A stretch of 64,000 bases of DNA from Auriscalpium vulgare (GCA_019915015.1 JAHBBC010000009.1:248001-312000); one strand, 5' to 3'; shown: positions 45,523-57,188, counted from the first letter of the stretch. The notes: generated by a model not told the origin, from the letters alone. Numbers and translations are program-made.

Positions 45523-46536
45523 TCAAGTATCAAGTGTACCGAGCCTGATCCGTTTACTTGGTCTCTCTTCCGACTCGTCTACTTGCTCATTTTCGACTCC
45601 CTCTTCGTCTCCTTCCTCATCTTCGTCATCATCCCACTCGAGTCTGACTCGTTTCTTTTGTCTCTCATCTTCCTCTGTTTCACATTCGACCTCTTCCTCT
45701 TCTTCCTCTTCCTCATCGTCCTCGCGTTGGTCTGACGAATCAGAATCATCATCATCCTCGCGCTCGCCATCCTCCTCGGCTTCGTCGTCCGAGTCCTCGG
45801 ATCCGGTCCCATCGTCGCCCCGCAAAATCCTAGCCACCGTCCATGCAATCGACTTGGTGATGTCCTTCCATTTGTGCGCATGCAGGCGAAGCATACGCTC
45901 CTTCGTCATAATCTCGAACCGACCTCCTGCCCATCTACCCTTGATATCCGGCCAAGTCTCGTCGAGGTAACCGCTCGGTTCTTCGTCCGCCCAGCATATA
46001 AGCGACAGCAGCACCTTCCCGAGGTCGGCGTTGCAGATCCTGTCGAACGCCACCGCGCGCACGTACTGGAACTTCGTCATGTTACACAACACCCACGGCT
46101 TGGCCAACGGGACATCGCCCAGCATCTCGTCGACCGCCTTGCGGCCGAGCCGCTCAGAGAGCTTCTCGTCGTCGTACGCCGGAAATTCTGCCTCGGAGAA
46201 GGTCTTGATCCAATCATCGACGCCTTCTTCGAGCTCCTTTTCTCCTTCAAGTTCGGCGGGAGTGAGCATCGTGTTCGGGATCGATCCTGCGCTGTCGCCG
46301 AGGCAGAGGATGCGGTGGCCGATCCACGGAGCCAACTCCTGCGCATACAAAGCCTCGATACGCGGCATTCCGATGGTGAGGAGATGTTGGTGTGCGAGGC
46401 CCAAGCACAGCGCGTCGGCAAAGTCGTCGACGAGCTCGAAGATGCTATCCACCAACTCCGGTGGAACGTCCGCAAGCAGGCCGAGGACGCACTCGCCTGT
46501 CGCCGTCTTCAGCTTGGAAGGCCTGGCGGCACTCAT
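45523..46536 (-). CDS. F-box-like protein with long acidic tail (array member 10)
   Basis: One exon, 337 residues. Residues ~22-60 fit a short F-box-like start (LLADVPPELVDSIFELVDD), followed by a helical, Trp- and Leu-containing body (PWIGHRILCLGD, KFQYVRAVAFDRI, HKWKDITKSIAWTVARIL). The last third is a run of Asp, Glu and Ser followed by basic patches QKKRVRLEW and RPSKRIRLG, likely nuclear localisation signals. It resembles a class of agaricomycete F-box proteins of unknown target. It is unrelated in detail to the other array members and has no mini-exon. Confidence 0.7.
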   Translation of the reverse strand: MSAARPSKLKTATGECVLGLLADVPPELVDSIFELVDDFADALCLGLAHQHLLTIGMPRIEALYAQELAPWIGHRILCLGDSAGSIPNTMLTPAELEGEKELEEGVDDWIKTFSEAEFPAYDDEKLSERLGRKAVDEMLGDVPLAKPWVLCNMTKFQYVRAVAFDRICNADLGKVLLSLICWADEEPSGYLDETWPDIKGRWAGGRFEIMTKERMLRLHAHKWKDITKSIAWTVARILRGDDGTGSEDSDDEAEEDGEREDDDDSDSSDQREDDEEEEEEEEVECETEEDERQKKRVRLEWDDDEDEEGDEEGVENEQVDESEERPSKRIRLGTLDT

Positions 46537-47299
46537 GGTCAGGGCTCATCATCGATGCTGCTGGCGAGTGTATTACTCACAACTTGTCCCGAAGCGATGC
46601 TGGAATGTCGAGGCGCCTTATCGCGCTCGCTATCTCGTTAAACGACGTAATCGGAGTGAACCACTCTGGCATTTTCCCTAGACTTCGTGTGGTCTCTCTT
46701 CTGTCAAAATTAATGCTGCGTCGAGGTCAGCGCCTGTGTGGCGTACACGGATGAGCGAAAAGCTCACATCTCCCAGTATTGACCCATTTCAAGCTATTCG
46801 AAGGGAAAGAAAGCCGTGTTAGATGGTTTAATGCGACAGGAGACTGTGAAAGCGGATGGGCGAATTTGAAGGATATCCTTTCGGCTCACCGACGATGGGA
46901 TGCTTTTATGCTGTGGGCGTCACGGTCACGTGCCAAGGAGTAACGAAAGATGTTGTCTATTATGATCGAAACACACAGGTGGGTCATCGCAATTAGATTA
47001 GAAGAAAGATAGAAGAAGATACAAATACAAAATCGACTGATCAGTGAGTCGAGTCCGGAAGAAACACAACCAAAACAGGCAGAAGAAGGAAGGAAATACA
47101 AGACCGAAGACGAAGGAAGGCACAAGACCGAAGGCGAAGAAAGGAGATGAATTGAGCGAAGCGGCGCGCATTGTGACGAGCGCAAGAGCCTGTTCCCCAC
47201 AGAGAGAGTGGGCCGTGGAGGGTGGAGGAGTATGTGGGACGTTAAGAAGGCCGAAGTCGTGTCTGGTGTTGGGCGCGCGCGATAGTAGCCTAGAGGGAA
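46537..47299. other. Gene-free spacer
   Basis: A/G-rich plus strand at 47044-47160 (Lys/Thr-coding simple sequence). No gene is seen. Confidence 0.6.
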
Positions 47300-48175
47300 T
47301 CAGATGTAGTCACGCAAGCGCGAGAAGGCATCAGCGCGAGCAATTTCCGCTGCCTCCCAGCGCCTGGTCGTCTCCTGAAGCCGAAGCTGAAGTTCGCGCA
47401 GCTGGAAGCGCATGTCCGCTGCGTCAAAAAGCGGAGCTTCTGGCTGTTCCGCGTAGGGCTGAAAGATCGCGTCGGGATAATAGGGGAGGGACTCTTCGAT
47501 GACCTGGTGGTAACTGAGCTGGTATGCGAAGCCCGTTGACTGGGGTGTCGGGAGAAGGACAGGCGGCGGCGGCCCGGTGGTCGGCCAGAGCCGGTGCTGC
47601 CCCACCACGGAGGCAGATGAGTGAAGACTGTTGATAGAGACGAACGGGCCTTGCGCCAGCTCCTCAGGCTGGGCTACCTCCTCTGCACGCTGGGCGATAG
47701 TCCACCCGGGCCGCAGCGCCGTCGCGGAGGTAAACAGGTGATTGTCGAAGAGCCCAGAGGTGTACCGATGGACGGACGGGATATGCGCCGGCTCCTCAAG
47801 CTGATCCTCGGGCTAGGCAACCTCCTCCTCAATCTTAATCCTGGCGTCTTCCGCCTCAGGCTCCGCGGCCTCTACACCCGCACCTGCAGCGTAATGGGAC
47901 AGCATCGCCTGGTCGTCGACATCGTTGCTGGTGTGCACATTCGCATCGGGATCGTCGGCTATGGGGCCGCCGGGGGAGTCGAGCACTCGAGTCCAGTGCC
48001 AATTGATGGAGGCCTCGAGACGAGCGCGTTTCTCCTCGGACTCTGCCTCTGGCGTGGCGGAGTGCGAGCGGGTCTTGCGCTTGCACGAGCCGGGCTCGGT
48101 GTGGTCGGAATCAGAGTCAGACAAGGGTGACGAGTTTGAGGGTGAGGAGGAAGACGAAGAGCCGGATGTAGACAA
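47300..48175 (-). pseudogene. Acidic/Ser-rich open frame split by one nonsense codon
   Basis: A frame starting MSTSGSSSSSSPSNSSPL at 48175 is open to a TAG at 47815-47813 and then continues in the same frame to 47300. The first part is Ser/Asp/Glu-rich with basic patches (CKRKTRSHS). The second ends in a helix, LRELQLRLQETTRRWEAAEIARADAFSRL. The sequence around the stop is an internal repeat: EEVA, stop, PED at 47824-47805 and EEVAQPEE at about 47683-47660. The stop therefore replaces a CAG codon. No family is recognised. It could be a recent pseudogene, a readthrough product or an assembly error. Confidence 0.5.
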
Positions 48176-49239
48176 GGGCGAGGGGCGGCGAGGGGATGTG
48201 CGGCGGAGGGTGTGAGAACGCGTCGGGCGGGTCGTGCTTGTGGCGCGTTCAGCACATGCTCTGAGGACGACAGAAAGTCAGCGCGGGTGCGCCAGAGGGG
48301 ATATCGGGGAGCTTACCCAGCCATTACCCCGCAGATGAAGCCCAGTACGATCGCGTTGCGGAATTGGTCGAACCATGCTACGTCTCTGCCTGTGTTTTAC
48401 ATGTCGCACGTTTGATAGCGGGGAGAGTCCGGTATTTGGGTAGGAACTTGTAGTGAGAGTTGTAGAATGCGACGGACGATGGAGAAAGGGTGTTCGGCCG
48501 GGATTTATACTGCTCATGTCTCAGCGTTAGATAGAGTATGTTGCTACATAGCACGTCAAAGGGTGCGTACCAAAGGGCGCCACTGCCTCCGCCATGGACA
48601 AAGCGACTCTGAATGGCATGTCCTCGGCCGAGACTTCTCCCATGGTCTTAATGTCGCCCATAGTTCTAGTAGAAACGTGTCATTGCTGCCGTTTAAGAGA
48701 CTTGAAAGACAGACCTTCGACGAGCAGGGCGAGAGAGATGGGCCCTGGTAGGAGCAGCAGGTGGCTAGGGCTCGTGACGATGCTCTAGGAGACCACGAGG
48801 GTCAAACGTGGTGTCTTTCGGGGCCCACGTCGCGCTCGGCAGGCCAGAAGAACAACAGTAGCTGGGTATGTACAAGGTGAGAGGAAGAACGAGGTGACCG
48901 GCCCGACAGGACCCCAAATCTCCGCATGCTGGATCACAGCGGCCAGATGTGCCCCGATACAATACCTGGACGCGGTCTGACGCGGTCTATCCACCCATGT
49001 AGACAACACTCTCCGGCGCTGGTGGCTCATATGTAGAGGCAACTCAGCGAGACCCGTCCACGAGGCGGTAGCGTTCAAACGTTCAAGAGCAAGGCATCGC
49101 GTAGCATCGCGTCCGCGCGGAGGCGGCCTCGCTCTACATAACTGGCACGAGGCGTGCATGCATAAAGCGAAACTGTATCCCCCTCCTCAAACCAGACGCT
49201 CCATGAACTTCTGACTGGCAATCGACTCTGTTGGTACTC
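48176..49239. other. Spacer between 47300-48175 and array member 11
   Basis: It contains one of three dispersed copies of a 23-bp motif (48909-48933). No gene is supported. Confidence 0.6.
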
Positions 49240-51039
49240 ATGGATGGTCAGGATGAAGATCTTGGCAAAAGGTGCGCGGCAGTCTTTGGGCTCAACGAGA
49301 TCAAAACTCATGTGCTCTGTTCGCATAACAGTCCCAGCGACATAGCTACCAGCCCCGCAGCGTTCTGGTTAACCACCCTGGATTTGCGTCGAGTCCCTCA
49401 CGTCGACAACAGCTCTCCCGAATCTGTCCTCGCGCTACAAAATGAAAGAGATGCCGTCGCTTCCATACTGTCCATCCTCGATTCCCAACTCAACGCGTCC
49501 GCGCCCATCTATCGCCTCCCACCCGAGCTACTTCTCGCCATATTCTCGAATTTTGTGGACCGAGAAGAAGATTGGCAACACGTCCCGGTCGAACACTCCC
49601 CATGGCCACGCAGTGTGCCGTGGGTGCTGTTCAGTCATGTCTGCCGACGTTGGAGACACGTCATGCTCACGAGTCCCTCGCTTTGGTGCAACCTCGTCTT
49701 CCCGCTGCCCCAGCAGTGGGCTCGCACAATGCTCACGCGGTCCAAGCAGGTTCCCCTCCTCATTTCCTGCCGCCTCTTCCATGATGTAGCAAGCTCGTCG
49801 CAATGGCTGCCACCCTTCGACACGCTCAAACAAGTCAAGACGTTCAATTTGTTAGGCTTCCACGGAAGATATGCCGACCTCACTCCTCTTCTTTCGACGC
49901 CGGCACCACTCCTAGAGACTGCCAACATCACAGTGCCTCCGCAGATGCCGCTTGCTCAGCTTTTCGCTGACCATGCGCCCCGCCTGCGCGAGTTGACGAT
50001 ACGCGATGCCCCCACATTCCCGTCGACCTCGTCTTTCGTCCGCCACCTCGTTTCTTTGGAGATCGACAACATCGAAAACTCTCCACCCTCCGTACGAGAC
50101 GATGTCACCGCTCTACAGCAACTCTCCCAGATCGAGACGCTCGTGCTCAACGGCTGTCTGCATTTCATCTTGCCCTCACAGGCATCCGTGGTTGTTCAGC
50201 TGCCCTTGCTACGCAAGCTTGTAATCTCCGGGTCGGTCTCAGAATGCGTTGGTTTTCTCCACCATGTCAAGATGCCGAACACCGCCGAGCTGGGCGTCGC
50301 GTCCGTCACAGACGGCGGTATATGGGACTTCAAAGAACTATACCCATTCCTTGCGCCAGCGCGTGGGTACGAAGAACAGCCTTATCGCGTCGTTCACTTC
50401 GCGTCGAGCGACCCCGGCCAACTCACCCTCACCGCGCAACACGCTCGCAACGGACCGACCAACAGGGTATTCGATCTCCAGTGGGAGGATATCGAGGACA
50501 CGGTCGGCGACCTCATGTGCACACTTTGCGAGAAGATAGGCGTCCGTCACCTGTCATTCCTTTCGGTCTGGCTTGAGTCCGAGTATTGTGGCTTCAACGA
50601 TGGCCCCTGGATCGCGCCCGCAGAATGGTTGGACATGTTTGGGGGCGCAACGGACTTAGAGCGCCTGGAAGCTTCGGGACGAGCGGGGGTAGCGCTATGC
50701 AAGATCTTGGGGGCGAGCATGGCAGACGAAACATGCCGTCGCAGCGGGGTGGCGGACAGCACCATTGTATGGCCGCGATTGCGCGACCTGCTGTTGAACC
50801 AGGTGTGCTTTTCCACCCCCTTCAACAGTGTGGATGAAGAGGAAGAATCCGAAGGCACAGCTGGGATACGTGTCGACGAAGTGCTACTCCGCGAGCTAGA
50901 GCGTCGACATCACCGTGGTGCCGCGCTCGACAAGCTCCACCTGATGAGCTGCTCTCTGGCGTCGTCATGGCTGCTTCAGGTGGAAGGATTTGTGGCCAAC
51001 GTGGTGGCAGAACTTAGCGACGAATCGCCAGACGCGTGA
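49240..51039 (+). CDS. F-box/LRR-like protein, array member 11
   Basis: Exon 1 is 49240-49271 (32 nt, MDGQDEDLGK) and exon 2 is 49332-51039; about 579 residues. The acceptor is CATAACAG, the same as in member 7. The F-box is LPPELLLAIFSNFVDRE ... VPWVLFSHVCRRWRHVMLTSPSLW. Repeat marks are FADHAPRLRELTI, SECVGFLHHVKMPNTAELGV and FKELYPFLAPARGY. The end is IRVDEVLLRELERRHHRGAALDKLHL. It is the only plus-strand gene of the 32-nt subgroup. Its 3' flank is shared with members 6 and 7. Presumed SCF substrate receptor. Confidence 0.85.
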   Translation: MDGQDEDLGKRCAAVFGLNEIKTHVLCSHNSPSDIATSPAAFWLTTLDLRRVPHVDNSSPESVLALQNERDAVASILSILDSQLNASAPIYRLPPELLLAIFSNFVDREEDWQHVPVEHSPWPRSVPWVLFSHVCRRWRHVMLTSPSLWCNLVFPLPQQWARTMLTRSKQVPLLISCRLFHDVASSSQWLPPFDTLKQVKTFNLLGFHGRYADLTPLLSTPAPLLETANITVPPQMPLAQLFADHAPRLRELTIRDAPTFPSTSSFVRHLVSLEIDNIENSPPSVRDDVTALQQLSQIETLVLNGCLHFILPSQASVVVQLPLLRKLVISGSVSECVGFLHHVKMPNTAELGVASVTDGGIWDFKELYPFLAPARGYEEQPYRVVHFASSDPGQLTLTAQHARNGPTNRVFDLQWEDIEDTVGDLMCTLCEKIGVRHLSFLSVWLESEYCGFNDGPWIAPAEWLDMFGGATDLERLEASGRAGVALCKILGASMADETCRRSGVADSTIVWPRLRDLLLNQVCFSTPFNSVDEEEESEGTAGIRVDEVLLRELERRHHRGAALDKLHLMSCSLASSWLLQVEGFVANVVAELSDESPDA

Positions 51040-53302
51040 CGGGATAGCTAGCGGGAAATAGTGGTTCAAAATTCATACAGTGGTGGACTTGTGGGCTGCG
51101 TCGAAGAGATCATTATAAACGATGTGCACCTCATCCACTACGCTCGCCTTGCCTGACCATTGACCTCCCCACCGTCTTCAACTAGACTGCTCTAGATGCT
51201 CGGAGAAGTTTGGGCGAGCGCAAAAATCAGGTGCCAGGAAGAAGCCGGAGGACAGCGGCAAGTCGATCGAGATCCAGGACTTGGACCCAAGTGATCGACA
51301 TACGTTCACGACCACGACTGCTGGATGTGCGTGGAGGACGTTGGTTCAACGAGGCAAGCACTGAAATCCACATGAGCCGGCTGTCATACTGAGGGCTATC
51401 AGCCGTAGACCGCCGCTAGAAAGAAGAGGACCACGTACAACTCGCGCTGGTGACTGACTGCCTGCCACTACCTCAAATGCGTAGATGCCCCGATTTTCTA
51501 TCAGTCGGAGTGGCACGATCGGTGTACCTTCGACGAAGGAGAGGACAGCGGCTGGCGCGCACATATTAGTCGGCGTAGGCAGTCGATTTGTGGCGTCGAC
51601 GGAGCGCGCGGGCGGTCAGAACGACCTTTGGGAAGCACGGGGAGCGGCTGCCGTTCCGCTTGTGATTCTGTATGGGCCGTTAGCGTGCAGGAAAACAGAG
51701 GTACAAGTGACTTACAGTGCGCTCGAGGAGTCGCCTGGCGGCCAGCATCGTAAACGTGAACTCGCCGAAATACATCGAGACTATGAGGCCTTGTTGTCGG
51801 CATATCTAAAGGTAGTCTACAGAACGAGGACTCCGGTTGCCCTCAGAAACTTGAAATCCAGAGCGATGACGCGACAGAATCGAGAACAGAAAACGCCCGC
51901 GGACTACGCACCGCATAGCAGGAGACAAGGATTGTTCATCATAGCAAACCAAAGGTGGTGACACCGCCCAGATCGCGCAGGGCAGCAGCTGAGTAGAGTA
52001 CAGTACTATTGTGGTGGGAAGAGAACTCAGAAAAACATCGGAGTTGGCCGAACGGCGGAGTTCCCACGCTGCTTCCTGTCTTCCCCTTGCTGCACCCGCT
52101 CTTGCACCCGCTCATCGTCTTCAAAGGCTGCAACCACGATGCAATGCTTACGAGAAGCTGAGCACGACGTGTCCAGGAATGTCGCCGCCGTCTGGTGAGC
52201 ACAAGTCTACGTGGTAACCATGTGCTTCGTCTGGCGGCAGCACCTATTTTTTCGCCGACAAGCACATGGGGCTACGTTCTGCGCATGCTTCGCGTGGCTT
52301 GCATACATACTTACTGTCGGTGGCATCAGAATGTCGCTAGCAACCTCTAGCAACACGCCAACGCGCCAACTCTGGAGTCCTCAGCCCGAGTTTTGCGTGG
52401 CTCGATGGACGACACTGGCCCGTCCAGTAAGCGTTCCGTCGGGAGGCCTCATCTCGTCTCACTTGAAAGTCGCTGCTGCGCACTAGGCGTTATATACCCC
52501 GAGGTGTGCTGTGCGTCATCTTTAGCAAGGGTTGGCAACTGATGGGATGGGCCAAGGATGGGCCTTGCAACTGAGATCTATTCCTGGAAATACGCTGCGG
52601 CCGCGCCCTCCCGCTCCTCGATTTCGAATTCCAATCGTGAACATGGGAGATTTTCTTCATGATTCCTCTACGATGATGCGTGCGATCCGCATGGTCGACA
52701 CGCGGAGGCTCCCCCGCGCTCCGAGCCTCGCATCTGCGCCTTCGCCGAGTGCGCCACTGGAGATCTTGGACCATCCCATAGCTTAAGCTGTGCGTATCAC
52801 CCCACATCATGATCGCCAGTGGCGAGGTGGGCGATGTTGTTGGCAACCTGGATCAAGACGGAAAGATTCCGTGCGAAATCACGTCCCACAATACTTTTCG
52901 GTCAGTACTCCCCCAAATTTACTCCAGCTCCGTGCTCAAATTTCCCGTATCCGTTGACAGGGTTCTCCGTACCGCGCGGAGGATGGCATTCTGCTCCACA
53001 ATTTGCGAGTTACATGGAATGGACAAATGTGCCGCGCGGTCAAGTGCGCTATCACTCCGTGTTGCCTTCACCCTGCTCAGCCGACCCGAGCATGCACGAG
53101 CACCACAGAAACCACAGACATGCGACATATGTGCCCGACGTTTCCGTTGCGCTGATATCGGAAAGGCAGGCGGGGACGTGGCCGTACTTGAGGACAGAGC
53201 AGCGACATCCTGAGGGTATAAAGGCGACGCGCTCTCTGCCTACATTCCTCACCGGCCCTCTTGTCAAGAGTCGAGCATCAAGTCAAGTCGTTCTTCACCG
53301 AA
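51040..53302. other. Gap before the aspartic protease gene
   Basis: 51663-51730 matches 16216-16282 in inverted orientation. 52025-52060 resembles upstream flanks of F-box members. No gene is supported. A TATAAAGG box lies at 53217-53224, about 80 bp before the protease start. Confidence 0.5.
53217..53224 (+). promoter_or_regulatory. TATA box of the aspartic protease gene
   Basis: TATAAAGG lies 79 bp upstream of the ATG at 53303, a usual distance in fungal genes with short leaders. Confidence 0.6.
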
Positions 53303-54895
53303 ATGTACTTCTCCGCCGCCTTCGTCCTCGCTGCGCTCCCCTTCCTGGCCACGGCCGTCCCGATCACGGAGACGCCGTCGGCTCGCAGCGGTGTCGCCAT
53401 CCCCATCGCCAAGCGCTCCTTCCTCCACCACGCCGATGGGTCCGTCAACGCCGAGCTCCTCCAGAGGAAGGTGCGCGGCTCTGTCGCGTGAGTACACTTG
53501 TCCCCGACGTGCTCGTTGCCTTACTGATGTCGTCCGGTACTTTCCCAGCAAGATCCACCGCGGCTTTGAGATCTACGAGCGCAACACCGGCAAGGTTCAT
53601 CCCTCGGCGCGCAACCTCAAGAAGCGGGCCACGTCTGGCAGCGATCCTCTGACGGACGACGATGCTGAGCTCTGGTACGGCACGATTTCGGTCGGCACTC
53701 CGGCCAAGCAGTACACGGGTCAGCTTTCTTGTTTGCCTAGCTCGCAGAGACGGCCCGGCTGACGCTTTTTTGCACACACAGTCGACTTTGACACGGGCAG
53801 CAGCGACCTCTTCTTGCCCGGCTCCTCGTGCGGCTCGACCTGCTCTGGACACACGCTCTACACCCCTAGCTCCAGCTCCACCTCGAAGGACCTCAAGAAG
53901 ACGTTCACGCTGAAGTACGGCGACGGATCCTCCGTCACTGGCGAACAGTATACCGACACCGTGTCCATCGCTGGCTTGACGGTACGTCCGCACATATTCC
54001 TTGCGGCAAATCTATCTGACGTGTTTTATCATTGCTGCAGGCTACTGGACAGACCCTCGGCTCTGCGAAGACCTACTCCACCGGCTTCGAGAGCTCCGAG
54101 TTCCCTGCGGATGGGCTGCTCGGGATGGCGTTCGAGTCGCTCTCGGACTACAGCGCAAACCCGCTCTTCCAATCGCTCATCGCGGCAGGCCAGGTCGCCT
54201 CTTCGACTTTCGGCTTCAAGTTCGCGTCGTCCGGCTCGGAGCTGTTCCTCGGCGGCGTCAACAGCGCGCTCTACACCGGCAGCTTCACCACCGTCCCTGT
54301 CACCACGGCGGTCAGTCTTTCTGTTAATGTCCATGCGCTCGACGGTGCTGACAATCTTGCAGGCGTACTGGCAGACGACCTTCGACAAGATCACTGTTAA
54401 CGGCAAGAGCGTCGTGAGCAGCACCGCGGCCATCATCGACACCGGCACCACCCAGATCGTCGGCTCCACCGCCGGCATCAAGGCGCTCTACGCGCAAATC
54501 AGCGGTGCGAAAGCGGATAGCTCGCTCGGCGACGGCCTCTACAGCAGTACGTTCTTCCACTCGTCAGCTCACGCTAGCGGCCGCTGACGCGGCGCGCAGT
54601 CCCCTGCTCGTTCAGCACCCCCATCTCGGTGACGCTCGGCGGCACGGCCTTCACCGTCGACCCCAGCACCTTCAACCTCGGCCCCGTGTCGACGGGCTCG
54701 TCCACCTGCGTCGGCGGCGCCGCTGCGGACGACGATATCGCCGACGGTAAGCACCTTCCCGGGTACCATATTCCCCACAGCTGCTGATGGACATGGCGCA
54801 CAGAGTTCTGGATCCTCGGCGACGTCTTCCTGCAGAACGTCTACACCAAGTTCGATGTCGGCAACCAGCAGATTGGCTTCGCCAACCTTGCCTGA
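53303..54895 (+). CDS. Secreted pepsin-like aspartic protease (peptidase family A1)
   Basis: Seven exons join in phase: 53303-53487, 53549-53718, 53782-53981, 54041-54310, 54363-54546, 54600-54746 and 54804-54895, giving 415 residues, the usual size for a fungal A1 zymogen. A signal peptide (MYFSAAFVLAALPFLATAVP) is followed by a propeptide of about 80 residues with dibasic sites (NLKKRATSG). The mature enzyme begins near DDAELWYGTISVGTPAKQY. The first catalytic Asp is in VDFDTGSSDLFLPG, the flap follows in LKYGDGSSVTGE, and the second Asp is in AAIIDTGTTQIVGS. A Cys pair in the C-terminal lobe (PCSFSTPI and STCVG) and the ending FWILGDVFLQNVYTKFD are typical. It would be an acid endopeptidase secreted for protein digestion. 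It looks intact. Confidence 0.95.
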
Positions 54896-55377
54896 GTGAT
54901 GGCGTTGAGACGAACTTGATTCTTATGCATGGTACGGCATGGATATTCACGATTATGAGCGCGGTGTGCAGCACGCGCTGTACTAAAAGCATTTGTTTAT
55001 TGGTACGCACACGCATTTTGCATAGCTTTGTCATGTTCTGTAGTTTCTGTCAAATGAATTTAGATTACCGAAGTCTTCTCCCGATTTGAGGAACTAAAGC
55101 AAACGTGTTCGTAGAGCAGCCATGTTTGCCTGCAAAACAGAAGAAAAATCGGCGCCATCTCGCCTGCATACGCCTTCAACCGGAGCTGCGGCCTGCTGCC
55201 ATCTGACATCAAGCGCGCGCATTGTCTCTGCGACGACCACTTCGAGAACGACTGCACAATCTTCTGATACCGTAAACTCAAGCTAAGGAGACTCTGGAAG
55301 CAAGACCTGAATACTGTATGCTCGCGTAGGCAAAAGAATATTCAAATACACGATAAAGCGGCAGCGGTTTCCTCGAA
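54896..55377. other. Convergent spacer between the protease and array member 12
   Basis: 3' flanks of two convergent genes. The part 55300-55378 resembles 13640-13733 after array member 1. No gene. Confidence 0.65.
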
Positions 55378-57188
55378 CTACTCATCCGTCTCGTCGGGTT
55401 CCGGATCCTCAACCGTGATCAACACGCGGTCCACCACTCTTTCCACACTCTCCAGCCAGTCAGCGTAGAAGTTGCGGCAGCTCATGAGGCGGAGCGTGTT
55501 GAGCGCGGCACCACGCTGATGCCGGCGCTCGAGCTCACGCAAGAGCACCTCGTCCACGCGCATCCCGATACATCCCGCCCACGAGCTCTCTTCGGCGTCT
55601 TCGTAGCGAAACGATAAGTCCACATAGTCCAGCTTCAGGATTTGCAACTCGGGCCACACCGGAGTGCCTTCTGCCTCACGGCTGTACGTCCCGTCTTCCA
55701 GGATGCTGGTAGACAAGATCTGGCACAGCATGGGCCCGGTGTCTACGTCCGCATGCAGCGTCCGCAGCTCCGTGGCTGCCCCGAACATCCCCAGCCAATC
55801 CTCCGGCGGGACCTTGAGGCGGACCTCGTGCGCCCAATCGAGCCACAGCCCCACCAACAGCGACAGCGACAGCGAGTGGCGCACCCGCATTTCCGCGCAC
55901 AGCGTGGACACAAGGTCAAAAACAGTTTCTTGTTCGAGATTTCCCCACTGGAGATAGAGCTTCCGGTCGCACGGCGTTTGGTCTGCGTCCAAGTCCAGGT
56001 TGTGGCGCGCAGAGAGCAGAAGTTCGCCCAGGCGGTGCGTGTTGAACTCCATGTCGCGGAATGGATTCGATCCATACCCGCACGCGGGTGCGAGGAACGG
56101 GTACAACACGGCAAAGTCACCCACTCCCCCAGGCGTGGATGCCCCGATGTGCAGACGTACGGTGTCGGGCGTCTGCACGTGGCGAAGGAAGCCTACGCAC
56201 TCCGGGACCATGCCGTCGATGCTCAGCAAGTTCAGGAAGGCCAGTCGGGCAATCTGCGATGTGGCCGGGGAGTCTGGCGCGGAGGAGAAATGGCGCAGAG
56301 AGTCCACCAATGCGAGGGTCTCGATTCGCTTGAGCCGCTGCAGTGCGGCAATGAACTCCGGCAGAGAGGGTGGTTCGTCTACGTAGCCTATGCTCAAAGA
56401 CACGATGTTGGGGAGGAAGGAGGACAACGGCACTACGGGGGCGTGATGGACGGTCAGGTTGCGCAGGCGAGGTGCACAGTTTGCAAAGAGCGCCTCGCCA
56501 GGCACCGGAAATTGGGAGAAGCTGGCAACCTCGAGGATTGGGGCCGGTGTGGAAAGGAGTTGGGAATACTCGGCGGCAGCGTCGACGCCGCGCATGTGGA
56601 TAGATCGGACTTGCTCGAGGGTGTCAAATGGCAGTGCCCACGCCGGCGAGTTTGCAGGTGCTTTGTGTTCATAGGAGTGGGAAATGGAGAGAGGCTGGCG
56701 TTGAGACCGGACGAGCATCGCGTGGGCCCACTGCGGTGGCAACGGCAAGACAAAGTCGCCCCAAAGGGTCGGACTGGTGAGGATAATGTGTCTCCAACGC
56801 TGGCAGACCCAAGTCAACCGCACCCACGGCAGAGTCGGTGGGAGGTGGTCCATCGATGGGACACGCTCGGAGAGCAGTCGATTCGCCGCGAAATACGTGA
56901 ATATGCGGACAAGAAGTTCGGGTGGAAGGCGGAAAATAGGCGCGGCGGACTCGTTGATTCGGGAATCCACGATGGAAAGCACGGATGCGATCGCAACCCC
57001 TTCATTGCGCAGCGCGGCGAGACAATCCGCGGAGCTGTTCTCGATGCGATATAATTGCGAACGAAGGGTTGACAACCAGGCTTCTGTCGTGCTGGTAAGA
57101 CCGCTGCGGGAGATGGTCAGTCAGAAGCTGGGGAGCGAGACGCCATCGCGTACCTGTTGGCCAGACTATGCACTTCCTGACCGTCCAT
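55378..57188 (-). CDS. F-box/LRR-like protein, array member 12
   Basis: Exon 1 is 57188-57154 (35 nt, MDGQEVHSLAN) and exon 2 is 57103-55378; about 586 residues. The donor is GTACGC and the acceptor CCCGCAG, as in member 3. The helix LRNEGVAIASVLSIVDSRIN precedes the F-box LPPELLVRIFTYFAAN ... LPWVRLTWVCQRWRHIILTSPTLW. Repeat marks are FANCAPRLRNLTV, PECVGFLRHVQTPDTVRLHI and DFAVLYPFLAPACGY. The end is MRVDEVLLRELERRHQRGAALNTLRL. A 470-codon frame on the opposite strand is only its shadow. Presumed SCF substrate receptor. Confidence 0.86.

Noticed and set aside
45470..45970. Ser-rich plus-strand frame
   Set aside because: It is the antisense of the Asp/Glu repeat tail of the F-box-like protein at 45523-46536.
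55642..57054. A 470-codon open frame on the plus strand
   Set aside because: It is exactly antisense to F-box member 12, has no recognisable domain, and arises from the GC-rich codon pattern of the real gene.
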